Assembly: GCF_003991875.1 (NCBI RefSeq)
Contig: NZ_CP031423.1
Coordinates: forward strand, 558,001 to 622,000
Source of the DNA: Microbacterium lemovicicum
Lineage (GTDB): Bacteria; Actinomycetota; Actinomycetes; Actinomycetales; Microbacteriaceae
Direction of reading: 5' to 3'
Length of the DNA stretch: 64,000 bases
How positions within the stretch are numbered: the first letter of the stretch is position 1; every line of letters starts with the position of its first letter. Positions 21,353-30,710 of this stretch are shown here, in pieces. The notes below the pieces were generated by a model. The model worked only from the letters and a program-made list of their open reading frames with translations, was not told the origin of the DNA and made no database searches. The translations under genes were made by a program, and so were the position numbers.

Positions 21353-22477
21353 GTGAGCATGGACATCGAACTGGGACGCGCCAAGCGCGCTCGCCGCGCC
21401 TACACGTTCGACGACATCGCCGTGGTGCCCTCGCGGCGCACGCGCAACCCGGAGGACGTTTCGACCGCCTGGACGATCGACGCCTTCTCGTTCGACATCC
21501 CGGTCCTCGGTGCACCGATGGACTCCGTCGTGAGCCCGCGCACGGCCATCATGCTCGGACAGCTCGGCGGTCTCGGCGTGCTCGACCTCGAGGGACTCTG
21601 GACCCGCTACGACGACCCGGAGCCGCTGCTCGCGGAGATCGCGTCGCTCGACACGCGGGCGGCCACCGGCCGCATGCAGGAGCTGTACGCCCAGCCGATC
21701 CGGCCCGAGCTCGTCACCGCCCGGCTCGCGGAGGTGCGCGAGGCCGGCGTCACCGTCGCCGGCGCGCTCACCCCGCAGCGCACGCAGGAGCTGTACGAGA
21801 CCGTCGTGGCAGCCGGCGTCGACCTGTTCGTCATCCGCGGCACGACCGTGTCGGCCGAGCACGTCTCGTCGGTCGACCAGCCGCTGAACCTGAAGAAGTT
21901 CATCTACGACCTCGACGTGCCGGTGATCGTCGGCGGCGCCTCCACCTACACCGCCGCGCTCCACCTCATGCGCACGGGCGCGGCCGGCGTGCTCGTCGGC
22001 TTCGGCGGCGGAGCGGCGTCGACCACGCGAGCGGTGCTCGGACTCCACGCGCCGATGGCCACGGCCGTCGCGGACGTCGCCGGCGCGCGCCGCGACTACC
22101 TCGACGAGTCGGGCGGACGCTACGTCCACGTGATCGCGGACGGCGGCGTGGGCACCTCCGGCGACATCGTGAAGGCGCTCGCCATGGGCGCGGATGCGGT
22201 CATGCTCGGCGTCGCGCTCGCCCGCGCGACCGACGCCCCCGGCCGCGGCTACCACTGGGGCCCCGAGGCGCACCACGCCAAGCTGCCCCGCGGCCGTCGG
22301 GTGAAGGTCGACCAGATCACCGACCTCGAGTCCGTGCTCTACGGCCCCGCGCCCGTCGCCGACGGCACCGCCAACCTCATCGGTGCGCTCAAGAAGTCGA
22401 TGGCGACCACCGGCTACTCCGATCTCAAGGAATTCCAGCGCGTCGAGGTCGTCGTGGCGCCCTACAGCCTCGAATGA
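21353..22477 (+). CDS. guaB3: GuaB3-family IMP dehydrogenase-related protein
   Basis: This 374-residue protein is homologous to IMP dehydrogenase but has no CBS insert. It begins IELGRAKRARRAYTFDDIAVVPSRRTRNPEDV, the actinobacterial GuaB3 opening, and keeps the barrel and the phosphate site (VIADGGVGTSGDIVKALAMGADAVMLG). In place of the GPGSICTTR loop it reads GFGGGAASTTRAV, so the catalytic Cys is absent and oxidation of IMP by the usual mechanism is not expected. GTG 21353 follows TAGGCT by six bases (leaderless pattern); ATG 21359 with GGAGG upstream is the alternative. The stop overlaps the SURF1 start (ATGA). Confidence 0.93.
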   Translation: MSMDIELGRAKRARRAYTFDDIAVVPSRRTRNPEDVSTAWTIDAFSFDIPVLGAPMDSVVSPRTAIMLGQLGGLGVLDLEGLWTRYDDPEPLLAEIASLDTRAATGRMQELYAQPIRPELVTARLAEVREAGVTVAGALTPQRTQELYETVVAAGVDLFVIRGTTVSAEHVSSVDQPLNLKKFIYDLDVPVIVGGASTYTAALHLMRTGAAGVLVGFGGGAASTTRAVLGLHAPMATAVADVAGARRDYLDESGGRYVHVIADGGVGTSGDIVKALAMGADAVMLGVALARATDAPGRGYHWGPEAHHAKLPRGRRVKVDQITDLESVLYGPAPVADGTANLIGALKKSMATTGYSDLKEFQRVEVVVAPYSLE

Positions 22478-23382
22478 CCGCCCCCGCGGCCGGTGCGCCG
22501 CCCACGGATGTGCCCGACGTCTTCCCGCCCACGCTGCGGGAGGTGCTGCTGCGGCCGCGCTGGATCGCGATGCTGCTGCTCTGCCTCGTCGTCGCGGGCG
22601 TCTTCGCCTGGCTCGGGCAGTGGCAGCTCGGTCGCGCGCTCACGTCGAACCCGCTTCCGCCCGGGGCGACGGAGCAGGTGCTGCCCATCGCCGATGTCGT
22701 CGAGCCGGGCGCGTACCTCGACGGTCCGCTCGTGGGTCAGCGCGTCACCATCACCGGAACCTGGGTCGCCGACGACTTCGTGATCGTCTCCTCGCGCTTC
22801 AACGACGGCCAGGAGGGCTACTGGGTCACCGGACAGCTGCGGGTCGCCGACACCGCCGCGCCGACCTCCCTCGCCGTCGCCCTCGGCTGGGCGCCGACCG
22901 AGGAGGCCGCGCGCGCCGCCGTCGACCAGCTGAACGCCGAGGCGATCAGCGGATCGACAGCGCCCTTCGCCATGACCGGGCGCCTCATCTCCGACGAGGG
23001 GCCGGCCGTCCCCCGCCAGAATGTCGACCCGCAGACCATGACGCGCATGTCGCCGGCCGCGCTCCTCAGCCGGTGGCACGACATCGACGGACTTCAGGTC
23101 TACCGCCCCTACCTGGCGGCCGAGGTCGCGCCGCCGTCGCTGCAGGACATCGCCTCTCCCGCCCCCGACGAGGGCTCGTCGATCAACTGGCTGAACATCT
23201 TCTACGCGGTCGAGTGGGCCGTGTTCGCGGGCTTCGCCTTCTACCTCTGGTACCGCCTGGCGCGCGACGCCTGGGAGAAGGAGGTGGAGGAGCTGGAGGA
23301 TGCCGCGGCCGCGGCATCCGGTCCTCCTCCGCCGGTCGAAGCCACCCGCACTCCGGACGAGGGCGCCGAGGCCCGCGAGTAG
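22474..23382 (+). CDS. SURF1-family cytochrome oxidase assembly protein
   Basis: This 302-residue membrane protein has the SURF1 layout: a helix near residues 30-50 (WIAMLLLCLVVAGVFAWLGQWQLGR, with the family motif LGxWQLxR), a large extracytoplasmic domain (RVTITGTWVADDFVIVSSRF, GWAPT) and a C-terminal helix (IFYAVEWAVFAGFAFYLWYRL). The family helps insert haem into cytochrome c oxidase. The ATG overlaps the guaB3 stop. The acidic C-terminal tail contains a 22-base palindrome built on GGATGCC/GGCATCC. Confidence 0.92.
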   Translation: MTAPAAGAPPTDVPDVFPPTLREVLLRPRWIAMLLLCLVVAGVFAWLGQWQLGRALTSNPLPPGATEQVLPIADVVEPGAYLDGPLVGQRVTITGTWVADDFVIVSSRFNDGQEGYWVTGQLRVADTAAPTSLAVALGWAPTEEAARAAVDQLNAEAISGSTAPFAMTGRLISDEGPAVPRQNVDPQTMTRMSPAALLSRWHDIDGLQVYRPYLAAEVAPPSLQDIASPAPDEGSSINWLNIFYAVEWAVFAGFAFYLWYRLARDAWEKEVEELEDAAAAASGPPPPVEATRTPDEGAEARE

Positions 23383-23391
23383 ACTGGGGGC

Positions 23392-23871
23392 ATGCCCGCC
23401 GCCCCTCGACTCGCGTCGTTCCCGGCCATCCGCAGCGCCCTGAAGTTCTACCAGATCTGCTCGGTCATCACCGGCGTCGGACTGCTGCTGCTGTGCGCCG
23501 AGATGATCCTCAAGTACACCCCGCTGCGCGTGGAGCTCTTCCTCGGCGGCTCCGGCGGCTTCCTCTGGTTCGCACCCGTCATCGACGGTGCGGAGGGCCT
23601 CGTCTCCACCGGTGACGGCTTCAATCTGTCACTCGGCATCCTCGTGGCCCACGGCTGGTTCTACGTGGTCTACCTCTTCGCATGCTTCCGCGTGTGGAGC
23701 CTGATGCGCTGGCACTTCGTGCGGTTCCTGCTGCTCGCCACCGGCGGCGTCGTGCCGCTGGCATCCTTCTTCCTCGAGGTGCGCGTCGCCCGCGACGTGC
23801 GCCGGTATCTCGCCGAGCGAGAAGCCCGAGAAGCGTCCCCGACCCCCCTCGCCACGGAAGGCACCCGGTGA
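23392..23871 (+). CDS. DUF3817 membrane protein
   Basis: This 159-residue protein has three or four hydrophobic segments and the DUF3817 motifs [19 protein letters not shown] and [22 protein letters not shown]. Its function is unknown; in actinobacteria it often lies directly before guaA, as here. The ATG is six bases after TAGACT, suggesting a leaderless start inside the end of the SURF1 gene region. Its stop overlaps the guaA GTG start (GTGA), so guaA translation is probably coupled to it. Confidence 0.9.
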   Translation: MPAAPRLASFPAIRSALKFYQICSVITGVGLLLLCAEMILKYTPLRVELFLGGSGGFLWFAPVIDGAEGLVSTGDGFNLSLGILVAHGWFYVVYLFACFRVWSLMRWHFVRFLLLATGGVVPLASFFLEVRVARDVRRYLAEREAREASPTPLATEGTR

Positions 23872-25466
23872 CCCAGAGTCCATCAGAAGCAGGGACCGAG
23901 ACCGATCAGCGACCCGTCCTGGTCGTCGACTTCGGTGCGCAGTACGCGCAGCTCATCGCCCGCCGCGTCCGCGAGGCCGGCGTCTACAGCGAGATCGTGC
24001 CGCACACCTTCACCGCGGCGGAGATCGCGGCGAAGAACCCCGTCGGCATCATCCTGTCGGGCGGGCCGTCGTCGGTGTACGAGCCGGGCGCCCCGTCGCT
24101 GGACGGGGGCGTGTTCGAGCTCGGCGTGCCCACGCTGGGCATCTGCTACGGCTTCCAGGTGATGGCCCAGGCCCTCGGCGGCGAGGTCGCGAACACGGGC
24201 CTGCGCGAGTACGGGGCGACGGATGCCGCGCTCGCCGGCGACGGCGGCGTGCTGCTCGGCGGGCAGCCGGCCGCGCAGAACGTGTGGATGAGCCACGGCG
24301 ACCAGGTCTCGCGCGCACCCGAGGGGTTCGACGTGCTGGCGTCCACGACGGCGACGCCGGTGGCGGCCTTCGGATCGGACGAGCGCCGCATGTACGGCGT
24401 GCAATGGCACCCCGAGGTCAAGCACACCGACCACGGGCAGCAGGTCATCGAGAACTTCCTGCACCGCGCCGCGGGCCTGCCCGCCGATTGGAACAGCGGC
24501 AACGTCATCGCCGAACAGGTCGACCGCATCCGCGCGCAGATCGGCACGGGCCGTGTGATCTCGGCGCTGTCCGGCGGCGTCGACTCCGCGGTCTCGACCG
24601 CCCTCGTGCACAAGGCCGTCGGCGACCAGCTCACGGCGATCTTCGTCGACCACGGTCTGCTCCGTAAGGGCGAGCGCGAACAGGTCGAGCAGGACTACGT
24701 GGCCTCCACCGGCGTCCGCCTCATCACCGTCGACGCGCGCGAGAAGTTCCTCTCCGCGCTCGAGGGCGTCAGCGACCCCGAGCAGAAGCGCAAGATCATC
24801 GGACGCGAGTTCATCCGCGCCTTCGAGGCCGCCGAGCGCGACCTGATGGCCGAGGCCGCCGCCGACGGCGAGCCCATCCGCTTCCTCGTGCAGGGCACGC
24901 TCTACCCGGACGTCGTCGAGTCCGGCGGCGGCACCGGCGCGGCGAACATCAAGAGCCACCACAACGTGGGAGGTCTGCCGGAAGACCTGCAGTTCTCGCT
25001 CGTGGAGCCCCTGCGCACGCTGTTCAAGGACGAGGTGCGCGCCATCGGCCGCGAACTCGGCCTCCCGGAGGCGATCGTCGGGCGCCAGCCCTTTCCGGGC
25101 CCCGGCCTCGGCATCCGGATCGTGGGTGAGGTCACCGCTGACCGTCTCGAGATTCTGCGCGATGCCGACGCCATCGCCCGCGAGGAGCTGACCAAGGCGG
25201 GTCTGGACGACGAGATCTGGCAGTGCCCGGTCGTCCTGCTGGCCGATGTGCGCTCGGTGGGCGTGCAGGGCGACGGTCGCACCTACGGTCACCCGATCGT
25301 GCTCCGCCCGGTGTCGAGCGAAGACGCGATGACGGCCGACTGGACGCGACTGCCCTACGACGTGCTGTCGAAGATCTCCAACCGCATCACGAACGAGGTG
25401 CGCGAGGTCAACCGTGTCGTGCTCGACGTGACCTCGAAGCCGCCGGGCACGATCGAGTGGGAGTAG
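23868..25466 (+). CDS. guaA: GMP synthase (glutamine-hydrolysing)
   Basis: This 532-residue protein of full length converts XMP to GMP using glutamine and ATP. The class I amidotransferase domain is at residues 1-200, with nucleophile Cys93 (GICYGFQ) and the WHPEV His-Glu. The ATP-pyrophosphatase loop is [15 protein letters not shown] near residue 230. The C-terminal dimerisation domain ends KPPGTIEWE, the family terminus. The GTG start overlaps the preceding stop. It completes the GMP branch begun by guaB at 18160. Confidence 0.98.
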   Translation: MTQSPSEAGTETDQRPVLVVDFGAQYAQLIARRVREAGVYSEIVPHTFTAAEIAAKNPVGIILSGGPSSVYEPGAPSLDGGVFELGVPTLGICYGFQVMAQALGGEVANTGLREYGATDAALAGDGGVLLGGQPAAQNVWMSHGDQVSRAPEGFDVLASTTATPVAAFGSDERRMYGVQWHPEVKHTDHGQQVIENFLHRAAGLPADWNSGNVIAEQVDRIRAQIGTGRVISALSGGVDSAVSTALVHKAVGDQLTAIFVDHGLLRKGEREQVEQDYVASTGVRLITVDAREKFLSALEGVSDPEQKRKIIGREFIRAFEAAERDLMAEAAADGEPIRFLVQGTLYPDVVESGGGTGAANIKSHHNVGGLPEDLQFSLVEPLRTLFKDEVRAIGRELGLPEAIVGRQPFPGPGLGIRIVGEVTADRLEILRDADAIAREELTKAGLDDEIWQCPVVLLADVRSVGVQGDGRTYGHPIVLRPVSSEDAMTADWTRLPYDVLSKISNRITNEVREVNRVVLDVTSKPPGTIEWE

Positions 25467-25471
25467 GCGGG

Positions 25472-26869
25472 ATGGTGGAGGGCTTCCCCGACGCCGTCTA
25501 CGTGGTGCTGTCGAGTCGGCTGATCCCCGACCACGACGGCGGCTACACCTTCGCCACCCTCGCGCGCGCCCGGCAGATGGCTGCCGCCGGCGTCGACGAC
25601 GGCCGCGGCCCGCTGCTGCTGACGGTCGATCCGGGCACGCCCGACGACCACGAGCGTCACCGCCGCACCTTCGCGGCGCGCGACCTGATCACCGGCGTCG
25701 ACCGCATGCGCAATCTCTTCGACGAGGCGGCCGACCCCGCCGGCGGTGCGGCCGCGTGGCTGCGGGCGGCGGCCCACCCGGGTGGCGCGGATCCGGCATT
25801 GGAGTACCGGCGGATTCCGGATGCCGCGGGCCGTCCGGTGCTGTCGCTGCCGGTCATCGCGGGCAACCCCGACTGGCACGTGAGCACGGCGCCCGTGGTG
25901 CTGCATGACGCGACCGGTCGGCCGGTCGGTGCGATGGATGGGTTCGGCGCCCTCTACCGCGCGTGGCTCGACCATGTGCTCGCGGAGCTGCGCGTCGGCG
26001 ACCCGTCGCGCGAGGTCGTCGTGCTGTGCGAATCGCGGCAGCTCGGCGAGCTGCTCGCCGGCTGGGAGGACCCGGGCGCCCGCGTGCTGCACACCGTCCA
26101 CACGATCCACCTCGAGCCCCCCTTCACCCCCGAGGCGCCGGTCAACGCGCTGTGGTCGCGGTGGCTCGGCGTCGCCGACCGCTTCGACGCCGTGCTCTGG
26201 CCGACCTCCGCGCAGCGCGACGACGTCGCCGGGCGGTTCGGCGGATCGGGTGTGCACCTGGTGGTCCCGCAGGGAGTGGATGCCGCGGCATCCGTCGTGC
26301 CTCCGACGCACCGGGTGCCCGGTCGGGTCGTCATGCTGAACCGGCTGGCGCCGGGCAAGCGCATCGACCACGCCGTGCGGGCGTTCGCGCGCGTGCGCGA
26401 CCGGGTGCCGGAGGCGTCGCTCGAGGTGTTCGGGGAGGGCGCCGAGAGGGATCGGCTGCAGTCGCTCGTCGACGACCTCGCGCTCGGCGACGCGGTGCAC
26501 CTGCGCGGCACGACCCACCAGCCCGATCGGGAGCTGGGGGAGGCGATGGTGTTCCTGTCGACCTCGGCCTACGAGGGGCAGGGGCTGTCGATCGCCGAGG
26601 CGCTCGCTCACGGCTGCCCGGTCGTCACGTACGACGTGCGGTACGGCCCCCGCGAGGCGCTGAGCCGCGGCGGAGGCGTGCTCGTGCCCGACGGAGACGA
26701 AGACGCCCTCGCCGACGCGCTGGTGCGGGTGCTGACCGATCCGGGCGAGCACGCACGGCTCGCCGCGGAGGCCGTCGACTCGGCCCGCCGTCTCGACCCC
26801 GCGCTGGTGATGGGCGCGCTGGCCGAGGCCGTGCGGACGGCGCTGAGCGCGCCGCCGCGCCGCGGCTGA
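25472..26869 (+). CDS. Family 4 glycosyltransferase
   Basis: This 465-residue GT-B enzyme has, in its C-terminal half, the nucleotide-sugar site typical of GT4: VVMLNRLAPGKRIDHAVRAF, LEVFGEGAERDRLQSLV and FLSTSAYEGQGLSIAEALAHGCPVV with the E-x7-E pair. The N-terminal half (LSSRLIPDHDGGYTFATLARARQM) resembles poly(glycerol-phosphate) glucosyltransferases of the TagE/GtfA group, so teichoic-acid or protein glycosylation is possible but not proven. ATG 25472 is five bases after the guaA stop, with GGAG eight bases upstream inside the guaA end. Confidence 0.82.
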   Translation: MVEGFPDAVYVVLSSRLIPDHDGGYTFATLARARQMAAAGVDDGRGPLLLTVDPGTPDDHERHRRTFAARDLITGVDRMRNLFDEAADPAGGAAAWLRAAAHPGGADPALEYRRIPDAAGRPVLSLPVIAGNPDWHVSTAPVVLHDATGRPVGAMDGFGALYRAWLDHVLAELRVGDPSREVVVLCESRQLGELLAGWEDPGARVLHTVHTIHLEPPFTPEAPVNALWSRWLGVADRFDAVLWPTSAQRDDVAGRFGGSGVHLVVPQGVDAAASVVPPTHRVPGRVVMLNRLAPGKRIDHAVRAFARVRDRVPEASLEVFGEGAERDRLQSLVDDLALGDAVHLRGTTHQPDRELGEAMVFLSTSAYEGQGLSIAEALAHGCPVVTYDVRYGPREALSRGGGVLVPDGDEDALADALVRVLTDPGEHARLAAEAVDSARRLDPALVMGALAEAVRTALSAPPRRG

Positions 26870-26904
26870 CGCCGTCGCGACGCGGACGGGTCGCCGCGAA
26901 CGTC

Positions 26905-27624
26905 TCAGGCGCGGGCGGCGTCTGCCCGGACGGCGGCGACGATGTCGGCGGGGGAGCCGTGCCAGGGCGTGCCGTGGCCGGGCAGCACCCATGCGGCGGA
27001 CACCTCCGCGAGCCGGTCGAGGGAGGCGAGCGCCTCGGCGGGGTCGTCGGTGAACGGCGCGGGCTGCGCGCCGGCGCGGCCGGTCGTGACGTGGCGCGTC
27101 GTCAGCGCGTCGCCGACGAAGACGGCGTCGGCGGCCGGCACGTGGACGGCGATGCTGCCGGGCGAGTGGCCGGGGAGGGAGATGATCCGGGGTGCGCCCG
27201 GCAGGGGGAGCACGTCGCCGTCGGCGACCTCGGTGACGGCCGTCAGCGGAGGCACGCGCCACCCGCGTTTGCGCAGGGAGTAGCCGAAGAAGCCGGTCGT
27301 CGGCGCGAGCCGCATCTTCGGCATCTCCAGCTTCGGCTTCTCGCCGCCCATCGCCCGCGCGGCGTCGCCGGAGTGGACGAACACGGGCACGCCCACCTCG
27401 CAGCGCAGGCGCTCGGCGAAGCCCAGGTGGTCGCTGTCGCCGTGCGTGACGATGAGCCCCCGGATGTCGGCGAGCCCGCGCCCGATCGACGACAGCTCCG
27501 CGACCAGGTCGTTCCAGTGGCCGGGCAGGCCCGCGTCGACGACCGTGATGCCCTCGTCGGTCACGACGAGGTAGGCGGCCACGATGTCGTTGCCGATGCG
27601 ATGCAGGTGGGTGTCCAGCTTCAT
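26905..27624 (-). CDS. Metallo-beta-lactamase-fold hydrolase
   Basis: This 239-residue protein has the MBL-fold zinc motif THGDSDHLGF. The usual HxHxDH reads H-G-D-S-D-H, so the second His ligand is Asp. Later ligands look present (SLPGHSPGS, FVGDAL, VLPGHGTPW). Such proteins hydrolyse thioesters, lactones or similar; the substrate is unknown. The ATG is preceded by GGAGG. It is divergent from a TetR regulator across 74 bases holding two dyads, so it is probably the regulator's target. Confidence 0.85.
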   Translation of the reverse strand: MKLDTHLHRIGNDIVAAYLVVTDEGITVVDAGLPGHWNDLVAELSSIGRGLADIRGLIVTHGDSDHLGFAERLRCEVGVPVFVHSGDAARAMGGEKPKLEMPKMRLAPTTGFFGYSLRKRGWRVPPLTAVTEVADGDVLPLPGAPRIISLPGHSPGSIAVHVPAADAVFVGDALTTRHVTTGRAGAQPAPFTDDPAEALASLDRLAEVSAAWVLPGHGTPWHGSPADIVAAVRADAARA

Positions 27625-27643
27625 GATGTCCTCCGGGTTTGGT

Positions 27644-27687
27644 TATGGCTACGGTACGTAGCTATGATGGCTTATGTCAATAGCCAT
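27644..27687. promoter_or_regulatory. Two overlapping-type dyads in the MBL/tetR divergent promoter
   Basis: TATGGCTACG-N3-CGTAGCTATG (27644-27666, 8 of 10 pairs) and ATGGCT-N9-AGCCAT (27667-27687) are adjacent and share the ATGGCTA/TAGCCAT half-site. TATGAT at 27663-27668 with TTGGTT 18 bases upstream is a plausible tetR promoter inside the first dyad. They are probable TetR operators controlling both genes. Confidence 0.6.
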
Positions 27688-27698
27688 GAGGAGTTCCG

Positions 27699-28250
27699 AT
27701 GCCGACACCCGACAGAACATCCCGTGCCGAGATCGTCGCGGCCGCGGCATCCGTGCTCGAAGCGGGCGGTGTGCCGGCGGTGACGATGCAGGCCGTCGCC
27801 GAACGCGTGGGCGTCCGCGCGCCGTCGCTCTACAAGCGGGTCCGCGACCGGGACGGACTCCTCCTGCTCGTGGCGGAGGATGCGGCGGACGACCTCACCG
27901 CGCGCCTGGCCGCGTGCGAGCCCGACCTGCCGGCCTACGCCCGCGCGTTCCGGGAGTTCGCCCGGGCGCGACCGGAGGGGTTCCGGCTGATGTTCGCGTC
28001 ATCCGACGCCGCGGAGGCGACAGAGCGTGCGGCGCGACCGGTCGTCGACGCCTGCCGGGAGATCGTCGGCGCGGAGGCGGCCCTCGACGCGGCACGACTG
28101 TTCACCGCGTGGGCCGTCGGCTTCCTCACGATGGAGCTCCTCGGGGCGTTCCGCCTGGGGGGCGACGTCGACCGGGCGTTCGCCTACGGGATCGCACGTC
28201 TTCTGGACGGCCTGACCGAAGGCGCGTCCGACCGGACCGCCGAAGGCTGA
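27699..28250 (+). CDS. TetR/AcrR-family transcriptional regulator
   Basis: This 183-residue protein has the N-terminal TetR helix-turn-helix (SRAEIVAAAASVLEAGG, then VTMQAVAERVGVRAPSLYKRVRDRDGLL) and a C-terminal ligand/dimer domain. GAGGAG lies five bases before the ATG. It probably represses itself and the divergent MBL-fold gene through the dyads at 27644-27687. Its stop lies in an 8-base inverted repeat (TGAGCCGC at 28248, GCGGCTCA at 28292) that also covers the stop of the convergent polymerase gene. The inducer is unknown. Confidence 0.9.
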   Translation: MPTPDRTSRAEIVAAAASVLEAGGVPAVTMQAVAERVGVRAPSLYKRVRDRDGLLLLVAEDAADDLTARLAACEPDLPAYARAFREFARARPEGFRLMFASSDAAEATERAARPVVDACREIVGAEAALDAARLFTAWAVGFLTMELLGAFRLGGDVDRAFAYGIARLLDGLTEGASDRTAEG

Positions 28251-28296
28251 GCCGCCTCATCCGGACCGCGAGCGGGCATCGCGCGGGCCGAGCGGC

Positions 28297-29526
28297 TCAC
28301 GCCTCGGGCCAGGTGCGCCCCGCCCACGGGTTGTAGTCCGCGATCAGCTCCTCCTGCCCGGGGCGGTCCGCCTCGGGGACGTGCTGCAGGTTCACCCGCA
28401 CGCGGTACCAGAGCGAGCTCGAGCCGCGCATGCCGTCGACGAGCACATCGGCGGGATGCAGCATCCCGGCCGCCTCCGGATGCGTCGCCCGCCACTGCTC
28501 CAGCGCGTCGAGCGCCTCGGGCTTCGTCTTCGTGCGGGCGACCTCGATCAGCGGCATGGTCGACGCCCGGCGTCCGGAGCCGTCGCCCGCGCGCGGCGGC
28601 TTCTCGGCCGGACCGAGCTCACGCGCGAGAGCCAGCAGCCCGTCGAGCGTGCCGACGGCGTCGTCCATGCCGGCGTGCGGGTCGCCGATCTCGGCGTAGC
28701 GGGCCGGCACCGTGAGCGCGGTGAACTCCTCGGGACGGCGGTCGCGCACCTCGTCCCAGTGCAGCGGCGTCGACACCCGAGCGTCGGCGAGCGGCCGGAT
28801 CGAGTACGCGGATGCCACGGTGCGGTCCTTCGCGTTCTGATTGAAGTCGACGAACACGCTCTCGCCGCGCTCCTCCTTCCACCACCGTGCGGTGGCGAGC
28901 CCGGGCGCCCGGTTCTCGACCTCGCGGGCGAGGGTCTCCGCGGCGAGGCGCACATCGGCGAAGGTCCACTGCGGCGCGATGCGCACGAGGATGTGCAGGC
29001 CGCGCGAGCCGCTCGTCTTCGGCCAGCCCACGAGGCCCATGTCGTCGAGCACCTCGCGCGCGACCATCGCGACGTCGACGATCTGCGACCAGCCGACGCC
29101 CGGCATGGGGTCGAGGTCGACGCGGAGCTCATCGGGGTGATCGAGATCCTCCGCCCGCACGGGGTGCGGGTTGAGGTCGAGGCAGCCGAGGTTGACGACC
29201 CAGGCGAGGCCCGCGGCATCCCGGATCACCGTCTCCTCGGCTGACGTGCCCCGTGCGTACTGCAGCGTCGCTGTGTCGATGAAGCCGGGATGGTTCTCGG
29301 GCACGCGCTTCTGGAAGAACGCCTCCTGCGAGATGCCCTTCACGAAGCGCTTGAGCACCATCGGCCGTCCGCCTGCGCCGCGCAGCGCGCCGTCGGCGAC
29401 GGAGAGGAAGTACCGCACGACGTCGAGCTTGGTGATGCCGGGCTCGGGGAAGACGACCTTGTCGGGGCTGGACACGCGCACCTCGTGCCCGTCGATCTCC
29501 AGGAACTCTTCCTTGCGCGCAGCCAT
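28297..29526 (-). CDS. LigD-type polymerase domain protein
   Basis: This 409-residue stand-alone protein is related to the polymerase domain of LigD (archaeo-eukaryotic primase superfamily). Catalytic motifs are RVDLDPMPG (two metal-binding Asp), TSGSRGLHILV and VFVDFNQN. The N-terminal opening EIDGHEVRVSSPDKVVFPEPGITKLDVVRYF is typical. Family members add ribonucleotides or deoxynucleotides at broken ends in non-homologous end joining with Ku and a ligase, but no Ku or ligase gene is in the window. The C-terminal 100 residues (PLIEVARTKTKPEALDALEQWRATHPEAAG) are an extension. The ATG is six bases after TAGCCT, which suggests a leaderless mRNA. Confidence 0.9.
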   Translation of the reverse strand: MAARKEEFLEIDGHEVRVSSPDKVVFPEPGITKLDVVRYFLSVADGALRGAGGRPMVLKRFVKGISQEAFFQKRVPENHPGFIDTATLQYARGTSAEETVIRDAAGLAWVVNLGCLDLNPHPVRAEDLDHPDELRVDLDPMPGVGWSQIVDVAMVAREVLDDMGLVGWPKTSGSRGLHILVRIAPQWTFADVRLAAETLAREVENRAPGLATARWWKEERGESVFVDFNQNAKDRTVASAYSIRPLADARVSTPLHWDEVRDRRPEEFTALTVPARYAEIGDPHAGMDDAVGTLDGLLALARELGPAEKPPRAGDGSGRRASTMPLIEVARTKTKPEALDALEQWRATHPEAAGMLHPADVLVDGMRGSSSLWYRVRVNLQHVPEADRPGQEELIADYNPWAGRTWPEA

Positions 29527-29595
29527 GTGCCGAGGCTATCCACGACCCGCGACACGGGGCGAGACCTTGACGTCGCCCGCGCGGCCGGGAACGCG

Positions 29596-29627
29596 GAACG
29601 GCCGCCCGGTGAACCGGACGGCCGTTC
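29596..29627 (-). terminator. Terminator of the Bax-inhibitor-1 gene
   Basis: GAACGGCCG and CCGGT arms pair with ACCGG and CGGCCGTTC around a GA loop (one unpaired base each side), 18 bases beyond the minus-strand stop at 29646. Confidence 0.75.
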
Positions 29628-29645
29628 TCGGAAGGGATGCTGCGG

Positions 29646-30554
29646 CTAGTTGTTGCCGCGGGCGATCGCGAGGATGCGCAGGATCTCGACGTACAGCCAC
29701 ACGACGGTGACCATGATGCCGAAGCCGCCCATCCAGCCGTAGACGCGGGGGGCGCCGTTGCGCACGCCCTGCTGCACCTGGTCGAAGTCGAGCACCAGGG
29801 AGTACGCCGCCATGATGACGACGAAGACGCCGATGATGACGCCCCACGGGATGCCGAACGGGCCGGGCATGCTGCGCAGGCCGAAGGCGCCGCCGGCGAT
29901 CGGCGCGCCGAAGACCATGAGGCCGAGGTTGATCAGCGAGAAGACCAGGTAGCCGATCATCGCGATCATGAAGATCTTGGTGGCCTTCTTCGACGCCCGG
30001 ATGCGGCCGCTGGCGAACAGGGCGAGCGTGACGCCGACCACGACGAGCGTCGCGAGGGTCGCCTGCACGACGATGCCCGGGTAGAGGAACTCGAAGAACG
30101 CGGAGATGCCTCCGACGAACAGGCCCTCGAACGCGGCGTAGGCGAAGATCAGCGCGGGGCGGACCTTCTTGCGCGACGTGAAGATGATGACCATCGACAG
30201 GACGAAGCCGACGAGCGCGCCGATCACCCAGGGGAGGGGGTTGATGCGCGTGTCAGCCGCAGGAGCGAGACCGCCCAGGCTCCACACCCAGCCGACGGCG
30301 GCGGTGACGAGCAGGACGGCGAACAGGCTGACGGTCTTCATGACGGTGTCTTCGACCGTCATGCGGTCGGTCTGCACCGCGCCGGCGGCGGGGGCGGCGT
30401 ACATGCCCTCCATCTGCGCCTGTGCGGCCATGTTCACGCCGGCGTGCTGCCCGGCTGCGGACGCTGCCGGCGGCGGGGTCAACGTCGGGTAGGCCTGCCC
30501 GGACCTCTTGTCCTGGAAGGCGGGATTGTTGAACGCGGGGTTGTTGAGGGCCAC
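29646..30554 (-). CDS. Bax inhibitor-1/YccA-family membrane protein
   Basis: This 302-residue protein has an N-terminal cytoplasmic Asn/Pro-rich segment (ALNNPAFNNPAFQDK) and then seven hydrophobic helices. Conserved family stretches are FAYAAFEGLFVGGISAFFE and MAAYSLVLDFDQVQQGVRNGAPRVYGW. The family acts in membrane ion or stress homeostasis; the bacterial function is poorly defined. The GTG at 30554 was chosen because the protein then starts (M)ALNNPAF as in relatives, with GGAG ten bases upstream; GTG 30563 is possible. A strong terminator follows. Confidence 0.9.
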   Translation of the reverse strand: MALNNPAFNNPAFQDKRSGQAYPTLTPPPAASAAGQHAGVNMAAQAQMEGMYAAPAAGAVQTDRMTVEDTVMKTVSLFAVLLVTAAVGWVWSLGGLAPAADTRINPLPWVIGALVGFVLSMVIIFTSRKKVRPALIFAYAAFEGLFVGGISAFFEFLYPGIVVQATLATLVVVGVTLALFASGRIRASKKATKIFMIAMIGYLVFSLINLGLMVFGAPIAGGAFGLRSMPGPFGIPWGVIIGVFVVIMAAYSLVLDFDQVQQGVRNGAPRVYGWMGGFGIMVTVVWLYVEILRILAIARGNN

Positions 30555-30710
30555 TGCTCTCACACTCCAAAGTCGGTCTGTCTCAGCCCGGTGCTGTCCC
30601 TCAAAGATAGCCGACCTGCATACGGGCACACCTGATCACGGCTGGGATTCGGCCCAGAGCGTACCCATCGTGGTATGCGGATGCCGCGACCCGGCCCGTA
30701 GCCTGGTCTC

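Noticed and set aside
19799..22276. An 825-residue protein including the oxidase and the repeat region
   Set aside because: Only the last 369 residues are an FAD oxidase; the rest is antisense to guaB3 and translation of the repeats. GTG 20908 has a good ribosome-binding site.
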